Source: Bacteroidota bacterium | GTDB taxonomy: Bacteria; Bacteroidota; Bacteroidia; Bacteroidales; GCA-2711565 | DNA length: 36,903 nt | Direction of reading: 5' to 3' | NCBI GenBank assembly: GCA_003353955.1 | Contig: PIVJ01000023.1 | Coordinates: 1 to 36,903 of the forward strand | In this document: piece after piece, positions 17,917-26,213 of the stretch | How the letters are laid out: every line of letters begins with the position of its first letter | Numbering within the stretch: position 1 is the first letter of the stretch | Notes under the pieces: generated by a model | What the model was told of the DNA's origin: nothing | What the model saw: the letters and a program-made list of their open reading frames with translations, nothing else | Databases searched by the model: none | Translations under genes and position numbers: made by a program

Positions 17917-17943
17917 ACTTTTGTAAACTTAAACCGAAAACGC

Positions 17944-18387
17944 ATGAAAAAACTAATTCTTATTTCTCTAATTTCTGGATTATTCCTAAGTATTCAAACC
18001 AAAGCACAAACTTCGGCAGACACCCTTGCGATCAAAGAAACCATTTTAAACTACCTGGAAGGATTTTATACCGGCGATGAAGCCCGAATGGAAAAAGCTT
18101 TATACCACGATCTTGCCAAGCGACTCGTAACACCTGAACGAAATGGAAGAAATGGAGTTCAGCACACGACAGCTATGCAATTGGTACAGTATACCCGACA
18201 AAAAAATGATGATACTCCTGAAAAAGGGCCTTTAACAGTAAGAATTAAAATCTTTGAAATATTTGATAAAGTTGCTGTTGCCCGATCTGAAGGAGATAAC
18301 GTTAGTTTTGTAGATTTTTTCCATCTCGGAAATATTAATGGAGAATGGAAAATAGTGAATGTTATTTGGGGTTTCCAACCTCAATAA
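17944..18387 (+). CDS. Secreted NTF2-like (putative lumazine-binding family) protein
   Basis: A 147-residue exported protein with signal peptide MKKLILISLISGLFL...KAQ, cleaved around residue 21. The remainder has the alpha+beta cone pattern of the SnoaL/NTF2-like 'putative lumazine-binding' family: helices ADTLAIKETILNYLEGFYTG and MEKALYHDLAKR, then strands ending VDFFHLGNINGEWKIVNVIWGF. The family is common in Bacteroidota and mostly lacks known function; no catalytic residues can be named. An in-frame ATG at 17899 is rejected because the added residues are not signal-like and lie over the sigma-54-like promoter. The TfoX-domain gene follows after 23 bases, so the two may form one operon. 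Confidence 0.8.
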   Translation: MKKLILISLISGLFLSIQTKAQTSADTLAIKETILNYLEGFYTGDEARMEKALYHDLAKRLVTPERNGRNGVQHTTAMQLVQYTRQKNDDTPEKGPLTVRIKIFEIFDKVAVARSEGDNVSFVDFFHLGNINGEWKIVNVIWGFQPQ

Positions 18388-18410
18388 TTCGAATGCTTAA
18401 ATAATAAGAA

Positions 18411-18665
18411 ATGGAAAAATTATCTCAATTACCAAATATCGAGGAAAAGCTGGAAGAGAAACTTATTCTTTTAGGTATTTCAACTCCTGGAGAATTAAAA
18501 TATATTGGAAGTATGGAAGCATTTTCAATAATTAGATGCATATTTCCAAGAGATGCCCGCTTAAATTTATTGTATAAAATTGAAACTGCATTGCAAGGTA
18601 TTAGTTCTCAGCAATTGGATGAAGAAGAGAAATCAGAATTACAGAGTTTTTATCAGTTATCTTAA
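18411..18665 (+). CDS. Stand-alone TfoX/Sxy C-terminal domain protein
   Basis: An 84-residue cytoplasmic protein that matches only the C-terminal helical domain of TfoX/Sxy: LSQLPNIEEKLEEKLILLGIS, then TPGELKYIGSMEAFSII, and LLYKIETALQGIS. The N-terminal TfoX domain is absent, and no separate gene for it lies nearby. Full-length TfoX proteins promote competence gene expression with CRP in gammaproteobacteria, but this short form has no established role in Bacteroidota, so a competence function should not be assumed. Its helix-hairpin-like pattern could support nucleic-acid or protein contact. It is probably co-transcribed with the NTF2-like gene, and its stop overlaps the end of convergent lnt by 9 bases. 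Confidence 0.75.
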   Translation: MEKLSQLPNIEEKLEEKLILLGISTPGELKYIGSMEAFSIIRCIFPRDARLNLLYKIETALQGISSQQLDEEEKSELQSFYQLS

Positions 18666-20273
18666 GTTTTTTCTTCTTTTAATGATTCCCATTGAAATAG
18701 TTATCAGAATAAAAAATCCGGTAATCAATGAAGCTATTCTGGCAATATAATCTCCATTTTTAACGTAGAATGTGATTTCATCATTCATATTAATTTTATT
18801 CCTAATTACATCAGGTTCCCAATACTTGGTTTGTTGAATTACATCCCCACGCTGATTAATAAAGGCCGAAATTCCTGTATTTGCAGAGCGGGCAATCGAC
18901 CGACGGTTTTCTATAGCTCTGAGTTTTGCATAAGTGAAATGCTGACGGTGTCCGGGCGTATCTCCCCACCAGCCATCATTGGTAATGATGAAAATTACAT
19001 TGGCTCCATTCCTCACAAATTGCGACACAAACTCTCCGTAGATTGATTCATAACAAATTACTGTGGCGGTTTTAACAGAGTCCAAAGTAATGAAACTCTT
19101 ACGCAAATCATCAGTCGCAAGGGTGCCGATGGTTCCTCCCAAATCAATAGCGAATTTTTCCAATGGACGTAAAATTCTCCACGAAGGCATCATTTCAACA
19201 CCGGGGGTAAGTTTTGATTTATGATAGATTTGAGTTGCTTCTCCATCTCTTAAAAATATAGCTGTGTTAAATGCATAATAATGACGATTGCTATTTGCAT
19301 CTTTTCTTGTAGCTTGATGCAGAGTATCGCTTCCGGTAACAATTTTAAAGGTAGAAGCACCAACAATTAAATGAGTATTTGGATAATCCTCCAAATAACT
19401 TCTAAGTCTTCGCATGGTAATATAAAAATCTAATTGACCCTCAAGCATTCTTTCCTGATTTGCCGATTCGGGGAAAATGACATAATCAACCATACTGTCG
19501 ATTTTTTGATCACATAAGGCCAACATCCTGTTTTCGATTATCATGGGCTCTAAGCTGTACTGCTCGCTATATGGATCAACATTTGGCTGAACCACAACTA
19601 TGTCAATTGGATTCTCAACTTCGGTGTAACTTTTATAAATATTTAATGAGATGATTACAGGAAGGATGACGAGCATAATAATTCCTGCCAGATGATAATA
19701 AAGTGAGCGACTAAGCTTCTTGTTTTCATTGAGTGCAACTAGGAATTTATAGATTAAAATATTGATCAGTAAAATCCAAAAAGTTCCTCCGAGGGCACCC
19801 GTAAGTTCATACCATTGTATCCACTTATGCCAATTGGCAAACCCATTTCCGAGGTTTAACCAGGGGTAGGATAAATCCCAGTCCAAATGAAAGTACTCAA
19901 ATGCAAGCCAATAAAAAAGAAATAAAAAATGACCCTGATTAAATTTGTACAACACTCTTTTACTCAAATGAAAAACGGTAAATGGAACCGTCATAAAAAA
20001 TGAATTCAGGAAGAGCGCGCCAATTCCTCCACTCAATGTTGAATTCCAAATCCAATAATTGGTGAGTAAGTTTAGCAGAAAAAACCCCGGGTAAACAATA
20101 AAAAACACACTAAACTGATTATATCGATCTTTGTGTTTAATCAAGTAGTCTTCAACAAATAAGAAGGGGACGAAACCAAGAAATAATAAAATTGGGAATC
20201 CGTGTAAAGGCCAACCCAAAGCGATGATCAATCCTCCAAGGAGGCTTATGGCAATTAAGTGTATCTTCTTCAT
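18657..20273 (-). CDS. lnt: Apolipoprotein N-acyltransferase
   Basis: A 538-residue inner-membrane enzyme that adds the third acyl chain to the N-terminal cysteine of lipoproteins. The first 215 residues hold about six to seven membrane helices, a nitrilase-like periplasmic domain follows (about 222-500), and a final helix lies at 510-530. The catalytic triad is visible: Glu269 in IFPES, Lys354 in HKSKLTPGVE, and Cys407 in VICYES. NDGWW and RAIENRRS, typical of Lnt, follow. It should act on the several lipoproteins in this window (M16 protease, M28 cyclase, GldD). A possible -7 box TATCTTTG lies on the minus strand at 20289-20296. The start ATG gives a membrane helix directly. Confidence 0.95.
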   Translation of the reverse strand: MKKIHLIAISLLGGLIIALGWPLHGFPILLFLGFVPFLFVEDYLIKHKDRYNQFSVFFIVYPGFFLLNLLTNYWIWNSTLSGGIGALFLNSFFMTVPFTVFHLSKRVLYKFNQGHFLFLFYWLAFEYFHLDWDLSYPWLNLGNGFANWHKWIQWYELTGALGGTFWILLINILIYKFLVALNENKKLSRSLYYHLAGIIMLVILPVIISLNIYKSYTEVENPIDIVVVQPNVDPYSEQYSLEPMIIENRMLALCDQKIDSMVDYVIFPESANQERMLEGQLDFYITMRRLRSYLEDYPNTHLIVGASTFKIVTGSDTLHQATRKDANSNRHYYAFNTAIFLRDGEATQIYHKSKLTPGVEMMPSWRILRPLEKFAIDLGGTIGTLATDDLRKSFITLDSVKTATVICYESIYGEFVSQFVRNGANVIFIITNDGWWGDTPGHRQHFTYAKLRAIENRRSIARSANTGISAFINQRGDVIQQTKYWEPDVIRNKINMNDEITFYVKNGDYIARIASLITGFFILITISMGIIKRRKNLR

Positions 20274-20288
20274 TAATCAATTTTTAAT

Positions 20289-20296
20289 CAAAGATA
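20289..20296 (-). promoter_or_regulatory. -7 promoter box of lnt
   Basis: TATCTTTG on the minus strand, 15 bases upstream of the lnt start codon, matches the phylum -7 consensus TAnnTTTG. A clear -33 TTTG at 19-base spacing is not seen. Confidence 0.4.
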
Positions 20297-20442
20297 AATT
20301 TTTTGATTTAAGATTTAAGCGTCAAAGTTCATATATCAAGATGTTAGAATAGTATTTTAAAAATTACCCAATCTACAATCTTAAATTGCCAAATCAAAAA
20401 CGTTAATACCCAAACACGTTAACATTAATTAATATCAGCAAA

Positions 20443-21636
20443 TTAATACAGAAAATTATTATAAGGATATCGCTTTGCATGCATCTTTTTCACGTTCTCA
20501 TAAATTACTTGTCGTAACTTGTGATAGTTTTCTTTTTCAGTGGCTGAGATAAACAAGCAAGGAGTATTTATTTTTGCCATCCAGGAGTTTTGCAACTCCT
20601 CAAGATTCATATTTTCTTTAGTGGTAGGCGTGAGGTCATCTTCTTCTTTTTCGATAAAGGTAAATGCATCAATTTTATTAAAAACAATTAGGGTGGGTTT
20701 GTCAACCACCTCAATGTTGGCTAAGGTTTGGTTCACAATATTGATTTGTTCTTCAAAATCGGGATGTGATATGTCAACTATATGAATTAAAATATCAGCT
20801 TCTCGTACTTCGTCCAGAGTAGATTTAAATGACTCGACCAAATCATGAGGAAGCTTACGAATAAAACCAACTGTATCTGTTAGCAAGAACGGTAAGTTTT
20901 CAATCACAACTTTACGAACGGTTGTTTCGAGAGTTGCAAATAATTTATTTTCAGCAAATACATCCGACTTACTCAATAAATTCAAGATGGTTGATTTTCC
21001 TACATTGGTATATCCAACTAATGCAACCCTGATAAGGCTTTGGCGGTTTTTACGTTGGGTTATTTTTTGTTTGTCAATTTGAATTAATTTCTTTTTTAAC
21101 AACGAGATTTTATCGCGAATAATCCGGCGGTCGGTTTCTATTTCGGTTTCACCCGGACCTCTTAATCCAATCCCCCCACGCTGTCGTTCGAGGTGGGTCC
21201 ACATGCGCGTTAAGCGGGGTAAAAGATATTGATATTGTGCCAATTCAACCTGAATTCTGGCGTGAGAAGTACGTGCTCGTTTTGCAAAAATGTCAAGGAT
21301 CAAGTTCGTTCGATCAAGAATTTTGCACTCCAGAGCCTTCTCAATATTTCGGAGTTGTGAGGGTGATAATTCGTCATCAAAAACAGCCAGGTCAATTTCA
21401 TTGTCTTTGACATATTCAGCAATTTCATTTAGTTTTCCACTCCCTACATAAGATTTTGGATTTGGAATATTCAGCGATTGAATAAAGCGTTTTTCAGGAA
21501 TTCCACCTGCTGTATCAATTAAAAATTCCAATTCATCAAGGTATTCATTTACGCGTTCAGCATCCTGTAATTTAGTAACCAAGGAAATGGTAATTGCGCG
21601 TTCAGGTAAAATAGCTGTGGTAAGATTCTTAGGCAT
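20443..21636 (-). CDS. hflX: Ribosome-associated GTPase HflX
   Basis: A 397-residue HflX-type translational GTPase. The N-terminal HflX domain carries the glycine-rich GPGETEIETDRR segment. The G domain has G1 GYTNVGKST, G3 DTVGFIRKLP, G4 NKID and a G5-like SATE near 373. HflX splits stalled or hibernating 70S ribosomes and is linked to heat and antibiotic stress. The gene starts 2 bases after the trpS stop, so it is probably translated from the same transcript. The C-terminus (HAKRYPYNNFLY) is short, without an extra domain. Confidence 0.95.
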   Translation of the reverse strand: MPKNLTTAILPERAITISLVTKLQDAERVNEYLDELEFLIDTAGGIPEKRFIQSLNIPNPKSYVGSGKLNEIAEYVKDNEIDLAVFDDELSPSQLRNIEKALECKILDRTNLILDIFAKRARTSHARIQVELAQYQYLLPRLTRMWTHLERQRGGIGLRGPGETEIETDRRIIRDKISLLKKKLIQIDKQKITQRKNRQSLIRVALVGYTNVGKSTILNLLSKSDVFAENKLFATLETTVRKVVIENLPFLLTDTVGFIRKLPHDLVESFKSTLDEVREADILIHIVDISHPDFEEQINIVNQTLANIEVVDKPTLIVFNKIDAFTFIEKEEDDLTPTTKENMNLEELQNSWMAKINTPCLFISATEKENYHKLRQVIYENVKKMHAKRYPYNNFLY

Positions 21637-21638
21637 CT

Positions 21639-22634
21639 TTAAAACTTTCTGAAACCAATTATTTCACGAACCTCTTTTATTGTTTTAGCTGCACTTTCTC
21701 TAGCCTTTTCTGCTCCATTAGTAGCAACTTTTCGTAAGTAATCATTGTCAGCAGATAGTTCAAGAATTCGCTCTCTGAATGGCTCTGCAAATTTGATGAT
21801 ATCTTCGGCCAATTGTTTTTTTAGGTCTCCGTATCGAATTTCGCATTTATGATACAAATTTTCAAAATGATCAACAGTATCAGGAGCAGAAACTGTTTTT
21901 AATAAAGTGAATAAATTTTCGATAACTTCCGGTTTATCTTGGTTCATTGCTGTAGGGCCATTATCGGTAACGGCTTTCATTACTTTTTTGCGAATTACTT
22001 TTGGGTCATCAACCAAAAAAATAGCGTTGCCCATTCCTTCTGATTTTCCCATTTTCCCACTTCCGTCCAGCCCGGGAACTTTTATTAATTTTTGACCAAA
22101 ATTATAAGCAGCAGGAATAGGGAAATAGTCGACTTTATACATACGATTAAAACGACGGGCAAAAGTACGCATCATTTCCAGGTTTTGTTCCTGGTCTTTT
22201 CCAACTGGTACTTTTACAGCTTTATGAATCATTACATCGGCTGCCATTAAGGTGGGATAAGTTAATAATCCAGCATTCACATTATCAGGCTGTTTTCTTA
22301 CTTTTTCTTTAAAGGATGTGCAACGCTCAAGTTCGCCAACATAGGCATTCATATTTAGCAGAAGGTATAATTCAATAATTTCAGGCACGTCACTTTGAAT
22401 ATACAAGGTAGACTTTTCAGGATCCAGCCCACATGCCAAATATTCAATCAACACTGTTTTTACATTTCCATGTAAATCTTCTGGGGTTGGATGTGTAGTT
22501 AATGAATGATAATCAGGAATGAAAAAATAGCAATGGTTTTCTTCCTGCATTTTAATAAAGTTTTTTAACGCTCCAAAATAGTTGCCCAGGTGCAGGTTTC
22601 CTGTGGGTCTGATTCCGCTTACTACTATATCCAT
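21639..22634 (-). CDS. trpS: Tryptophanyl-tRNA synthetase
   Basis: A 331-residue class I synthetase that charges tRNA-Trp. The HIGH-equivalent is HLGN in SGIRPTGNLHLGNYFGAL (residues 6-23), and the KMSKS-equivalent is KMGKSEG near 198. Length is normal for the bacterial enzyme. A TACTTTTG box on the minus strand (22640-22647) ends only five bases before the start codon, so the transcript may be nearly leaderless. hflX follows after 2 bases, making a two-gene transcript. Confidence 0.96.
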   Translation of the reverse strand: MDIVVSGIRPTGNLHLGNYFGALKNFIKMQEENHCYFFIPDYHSLTTHPTPEDLHGNVKTVLIEYLACGLDPEKSTLYIQSDVPEIIELYLLLNMNAYVGELERCTSFKEKVRKQPDNVNAGLLTYPTLMAADVMIHKAVKVPVGKDQEQNLEMMRTFARRFNRMYKVDYFPIPAAYNFGQKLIKVPGLDGSGKMGKSEGMGNAIFLVDDPKVIRKKVMKAVTDNGPTAMNQDKPEVIENLFTLLKTVSAPDTVDHFENLYHKCEIRYGDLKKQLAEDIIKFAEPFRERILELSADNDYLRKVATNGAEKARESAAKTIKEVREIIGFRKF

Positions 22635-22817
22635 GATTGCAAAAGTATAAAAATTGCCAAAGAAATAGCCTATTAATTGCAGCTAATAAAATGAAATATG
22701 CATATTTTTTATTAAGAGATACAAGAAAGTGAATAATACCTAAGTGGCAAAATATTAACAATCTACATACCTAAAAACAGAATAAGATAAATTAAAAATG
22801 AGTGTTGAACAAGGTGT

Positions 22818-24371
22818 TTACATTTTAATTTCTTCTCCCTGATCATTAAAAAAATGATATTCAAGGAAATTATAAGACGGCATGGCTTGTAATGCAATCC
22901 ACTTTCTGTATTTACGATACCATTTCCATCTGACTGAACGAATACCTTGTGTTAAATAAGCATGTAAAAAAGGATGTACGCTAACCTTTAAGCTCTTTTC
23001 ATTTTGGTCTTGTATCAGGTATCGAATGTTATTCTCGATCTCATCAATAAGGATAATACTGGGTTTAATTTTCCCGCTTCCATCACATACAGGGCACCTT
23101 TCCAGAATGTCAATATTCATCTCAGGCCTAACCCGCTGGCGGGTAATCTGAACCAATCCAAACTTACTTGGGGGTAAGATTGAATGCTTGGCATTATCTT
23201 TAGCCATCTGTTCTTTCAAGTGCATGTACAAGGCTCTACGGTTTTTCCCGTCGTTCATATCGATGAAATCCACCACAATAATTCCACCCATATCTCTTAA
23301 CCTTAATTGACGTGCAATTTCGGTAGCTGATTCCAAATTCACATCCAGGGCATTCATCTCCTGAGAGTTCTCCTTGTTAACTCGGTGACCGCTATTAACA
23401 TCAATAACATGAAGGGCTTCGGTATGCTCTATAACTAGATAAACACCACTTTTAATCGTTACTGTTTTGCCAAACGAACTTTTTATTTGTTTGTCGATTC
23501 CCATTTGTTCAAAAATGGGTTTCTTGCCTTTATAGTGTTTAACGATATCAACTTTGTCCGGCGCAATGGTTTTGATATAACTCTTAATGTCCTCATATAA
23601 ATTTGCGTTGTTTATATGAATGTTATTAAAAGTTTCATTCATTAAGTCCCTTAATATTGCAGAGGTTCTATCAAGTTCACTAATAATTTTTTGTGGTGCT
23701 TTTGCGTTGGCAAGTTTCTTGGTAAGGGTAGCCCATTTCTCGACTAAATTCCTCAAGTCAGCATCCAGTTCAGCAACTTTTTTATATTCTGCTACTGTCC
23801 GAATAATCACCCCGCAATTATTAGGTTTAATGCTTAGAATGAGCCTTTTAAGTCGATTTCGTTCCTCAATACTTTTAATTTTCTGAGAGATGGAAACACG
23901 GTTCGAGAACGGAACCAATACTAAGAATCGTCCGGCAAAAGATATTTCTGATGAAATACGGGGTCCTTTCGTAGAAATAGGTTCCTTGGCTATTTGTACC
24001 AATACATGTTGATTGGATGTTAGCACTTGGGTAATTTTTCCAGTTTTTTCAATATCGGATTCCAAGTTGAATTTTTCAAGTTGTGGCGCTCGTCCATACG
24101 CATTTGCTTGCGCTTCTTTGGTAAACTTAATTAAACTTCGCACTTGAGGCCCTAAATCGAGATAATGCAGAAAAGCATTTTTCTCATAACCGACATCAAC
24201 AAAAGCAGCATTAAGCCCCGGCATAATCTTTTTTACCCTTCCCAGGTAAACATCGCCTACAGAATAATTATTGTTATTCTGTTCTTTATGTAATTCAACA
24301 AGGAATTTATCCTCCAGTAATGCTATTTCAACTTCTGAAGAATTTGCATTTACAATTAATTCCTTATTCAC
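22818..24371 (-). CDS. rng: Ribonuclease G/E family endoribonuclease
   Basis: A 517-residue RNase G-type enzyme lacking the long degradosome tail of RNase E. The N-terminal S1 domain (about 38-110) reads VGDVYLGRVKKIMPGLNAAFVD and AFLHYLDLG. The catalytic core keeps two metal-binding aspartates, in LHVIDVNSG and GGIIVVDFIDM, and the zinc-link motif CPVCDGSGKI is near 425. It should process 16S rRNA 5' ends and turn over mRNA. Upstream on the same strand are the 29-residue AURKAIP1-like gene and HU, so the three probably form one operon linking nucleoid, ribosome and RNA functions. The C-terminal 80 residues after the zinc link are typical for the family. Confidence 0.95.
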   Translation of the reverse strand: MNKELIVNANSSEVEIALLEDKFLVELHKEQNNNNYSVGDVYLGRVKKIMPGLNAAFVDVGYEKNAFLHYLDLGPQVRSLIKFTKEAQANAYGRAPQLEKFNLESDIEKTGKITQVLTSNQHVLVQIAKEPISTKGPRISSEISFAGRFLVLVPFSNRVSISQKIKSIEERNRLKRLILSIKPNNCGVIIRTVAEYKKVAELDADLRNLVEKWATLTKKLANAKAPQKIISELDRTSAILRDLMNETFNNIHINNANLYEDIKSYIKTIAPDKVDIVKHYKGKKPIFEQMGIDKQIKSSFGKTVTIKSGVYLVIEHTEALHVIDVNSGHRVNKENSQEMNALDVNLESATEIARQLRLRDMGGIIVVDFIDMNDGKNRRALYMHLKEQMAKDNAKHSILPPSKFGLVQITRQRVRPEMNIDILERCPVCDGSGKIKPSIILIDEIENNIRYLIQDQNEKSLKVSVHPFLHAYLTQGIRSVRWKWYRKYRKWIALQAMPSYNFLEYHFFNDQGEEIKM

Positions 24372-24507
24372 TATTGAATATTTTAATTCATATAATCATT
24401 GATAAAACACATCAATGAAAAAGTAAGACAAGGAGCAGATAATCTTAGGTATAGAAATAATAATTACATGAGAAAATTTCCTCATGTGATTAATCAACTA
24501 AAGGGAT

Positions 24508-24597
24508 TTATTTCTTTTTGTGTCTGTTTTTCCTTAAACGTTTCTTTCGCTTATGGGTCGACATTTTATGTCTCTTTCTCTTCTTCCCGCTTGGCAT
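24508..24597 (-). CDS. AURKAIP1/COX24-like basic mini-protein (29 residues)
   Basis: A very short gene found by translating the gap between HU and rng. It runs from ATG 24597 to TAA 24508-24510. The product begins MPSGKKRKRHKMSTHKRKKR and ends in a Lys/Arg-rich tail; about two thirds of its residues are Lys, Arg or His. The KRKRHKMSTHKRKKRLRK core matches the AURKAIP1/COX24 C-terminal domain, known from mitochondrial small-subunit protein mS38 and found as mini-proteins throughout Bacteroidota between HU and RNase G genes. A role in the small ribosomal subunit is likely by homology but inferred. It starts 18 bases after the HU stop, in the same operon. Confidence 0.85.
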   Translation of the reverse strand: MPSGKKRKRHKMSTHKRKKRLRKNRHKKK

Positions 24598-24615
24598 ATC
24601 TAATAAAAGTTTAAA

Positions 24616-24900
24616 TTATTTAACGTTCGTTTTAACTTGGGTGATAAAAGTTTTTGCAGGTTTGAAAGAAGGAATATTGTGTGCTGGAATAATGATAGTT
24701 GTATTTTTTGAAATATTTCGACCTGTTTTTTCTGCTCTTCTTTTAATTGTAAAGCTGCCAAAACCTCTTAAATAAACATTTTCACCCTTAACCATTGAGT
24801 CTTTAACTGCATCCATAAAAGCTTCAACTGTTGCTTGAACAGCAATCTTTTCTATACCTGTTTTATTAGCAATTTCTGCTACGATCTCTGCTTTTGTCAT
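24616..24900 (-). CDS. HU/IHF family DNA-binding protein
   Basis: A 94-residue nucleoid protein. Helices MTKAEIVAEIANKTGIEKIAV and TVEAFMDAVKDSMVKGENV are followed by the beta-arm hinge LRGFGSFTIKRRAEKTGRN. The arm contains NTTIIIPAHNIPSFKPA, with the tip proline that intercalates DNA, and the C-terminal helix follows. It bends and compacts DNA as a dimer. The gene heads an apparent operon with the AURKAIP1-like mini-gene and rng, and a strong phylum-type -7 box lies 50 bases upstream. Confidence 0.95.
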   Translation of the reverse strand: MTKAEIVAEIANKTGIEKIAVQATVEAFMDAVKDSMVKGENVYLRGFGSFTIKRRAEKTGRNISKNTTIIIPAHNIPSFKPAKTFITQVKTNVK

Positions 24901-24949
24901 GTCTAATTATTTTTTAATGATTTGATAATAAATTTATTAATTCGGGCAA

Positions 24950-24957
24950 CAAAGATA
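24950..24957 (-). promoter_or_regulatory. -7 promoter box of the HU-rng operon
   Basis: TATCTTTG on the minus strand matches TAnnTTTG, with a T-rich TTTA at about the -33 distance. It would start transcription near 24944, leaving a leader of about 44 bases before ATG 24900. Confidence 0.55.
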
Positions 24958-25032
24958 AACTATTTTTAAAATAATATAAAGATTTAAATATTTTTTTTAT
25001 TTCTAATGTACTCTTTTTAAATTTGTTCGACA

Positions 25033-26112
25033 ATGAATATAAAATTAGGAGAATTATTAATCTTTTGGTATGCAAGGAATAAAAGAAACTTACCTTGGAG
25101 AAAAACCAAAGTTCCATACTTAATTTGGATCTCTGAAGTCATACTTCAGCAAACCAGAGTAGATCAAGGGTTAGATTATTATTTGAAATTTGTAAAACGG
25201 TTCCCAACTATCTTGAGCTTAGCGAGTGCTACAGAAGAAGAAGTATTAAAGTATTGGCAAGGCTTGGGCTATTATTCAAGAGCCAGGAATTTGCATGCAA
25301 CTGCAACATACATTCGTGATGAAAAAGACGGGAGATTCCCTCATAAGTATGATGAAATTTTAAAGCTAAAAGGGATTGGCCCATACACTTCGGCAGCCAT
25401 TTCATCTATTAGTTTTGGCTTGCCATATCCGGTTATTGACGGGAATGTAACCCGCGTTATTAGCAGAATTTTCGGAATTAAGGAAAACGTGAATTCTTCG
25501 GAGGGGCTCAATAAAATAGAAAAAAAACTAAAATCAATATTTATTTCTGAATCTCCCGGAGATTTTAATCAGGCCATCATGGAATTGGGTGCATTGGTTT
25601 GTAAGCCATCTAATCCAGATTGTGCTCACTGTGTATTATCAACAAAATGTATAGCGTTTAAGCAGAATTTAATGAATGATTTACCCAATAAAACAAAAGC
25701 GAGGTCACCCAAGAATATTTATTTGTATTATTTGGTAATGAAGTTTAAAAAAGAAAATATCTATTTTGTCTACTTCAATAAAAGGCAAGGCAATACAATT
25801 TGGAAAAATTTATATGATTTCCCCAGAATCGAATTACAAAAAAAAGAAAAAAAATCAAAAATTTTTAACCGGCTGAAACAAAGTAAATTTCTTATTGATT
25901 CATCTTTCGAAATTGGGGAAATAATGGGTCCAATTGAACACAAATTATCACATAGAAATATTTATGCTTATTTTATATCTATTAGTCTAGACGGAGATTT
26001 AGAGAAAAACAATGAAGAACAATTAGTGGATGTAAATGAACTTGAATATGAGAAGTTGCCTGTGCCAAAATTAATCGAAAATTACATCAAAAAATATCAT
26101 AATTGGGTATGA
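25033..26112 (+). CDS. mutY: A/G-specific adenine glycosylase
   Basis: A 359-residue repair glycosylase that removes adenine mispaired with 8-oxoguanine. The catalytic domain shows LPWRKTKVPYLIWISEVILQQT split by the usual glutamate, the helix-hairpin-helix LKGIGPYTSAAISS (about 111-124) and catalytic Asp in VIDGNVTRV. The iron-sulphur loop has Cys spacing C-x6-C-x2-C-x5-C in the segment CKPSNPDC...C (about 192-208). A NUDIX-like 8-oxoG recognition domain (about 230-355) ends the protein. A TAAATTTG box at 25018-25025 ends only seven bases before ATG. It opens the mutY-ssb-gldE-gldD order conserved in gliding Bacteroidota. Confidence 0.95.
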   Translation: MNIKLGELLIFWYARNKRNLPWRKTKVPYLIWISEVILQQTRVDQGLDYYLKFVKRFPTILSLASATEEEVLKYWQGLGYYSRARNLHATATYIRDEKDGRFPHKYDEILKLKGIGPYTSAAISSISFGLPYPVIDGNVTRVISRIFGIKENVNSSEGLNKIEKKLKSIFISESPGDFNQAIMELGALVCKPSNPDCAHCVLSTKCIAFKQNLMNDLPNKTKARSPKNIYLYYLVMKFKKENIYFVYFNKRQGNTIWKNLYDFPRIELQKKEKKSKIFNRLKQSKFLIDSSFEIGEIMGPIEHKLSHRNIYAYFISISLDGDLEKNNEEQLVDVNELEYEKLPVPKLIENYIKKYHNWV

Positions 26113-26185
26113 TTTATTAAAATCATTTGCGACAAAAGAATAGTCGTGGAATTAAACTAATAACAATAACACATAATTTAAATCG

Positions 26186-26193
26186 TATCTTTG
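26186..26193 (+). promoter_or_regulatory. -7 promoter box of ssb
   Basis: TATCTTTG, 20 bases before the ssb start, matches TAnnTTTG. No good -33 element is seen at 19-base spacing, so ssb may also be read from mutY. Confidence 0.45.
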
Positions 26194-26213
26194 TATAACA
26201 AAAAAGAATTATT

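Noticed and set aside
17914-17929. A second TGGCAC just after the sigma-54-like site upstream of the NTF2-like gene.
   Set aside because: Ten bases after its GG comes AA, not GC, so the -12 element is missing.
17899-17943. Upstream ATG extending the NTF2-like protein by 15 residues.
   Set aside because: The extension would mask a good signal peptide start and overlies the promoter-like site.
24399-24775. Plus-strand frames opposite the HU and mini-gene region.
   Set aside because: They are mirror frames of the HU and AURKAIP1-like genes on the minus strand.
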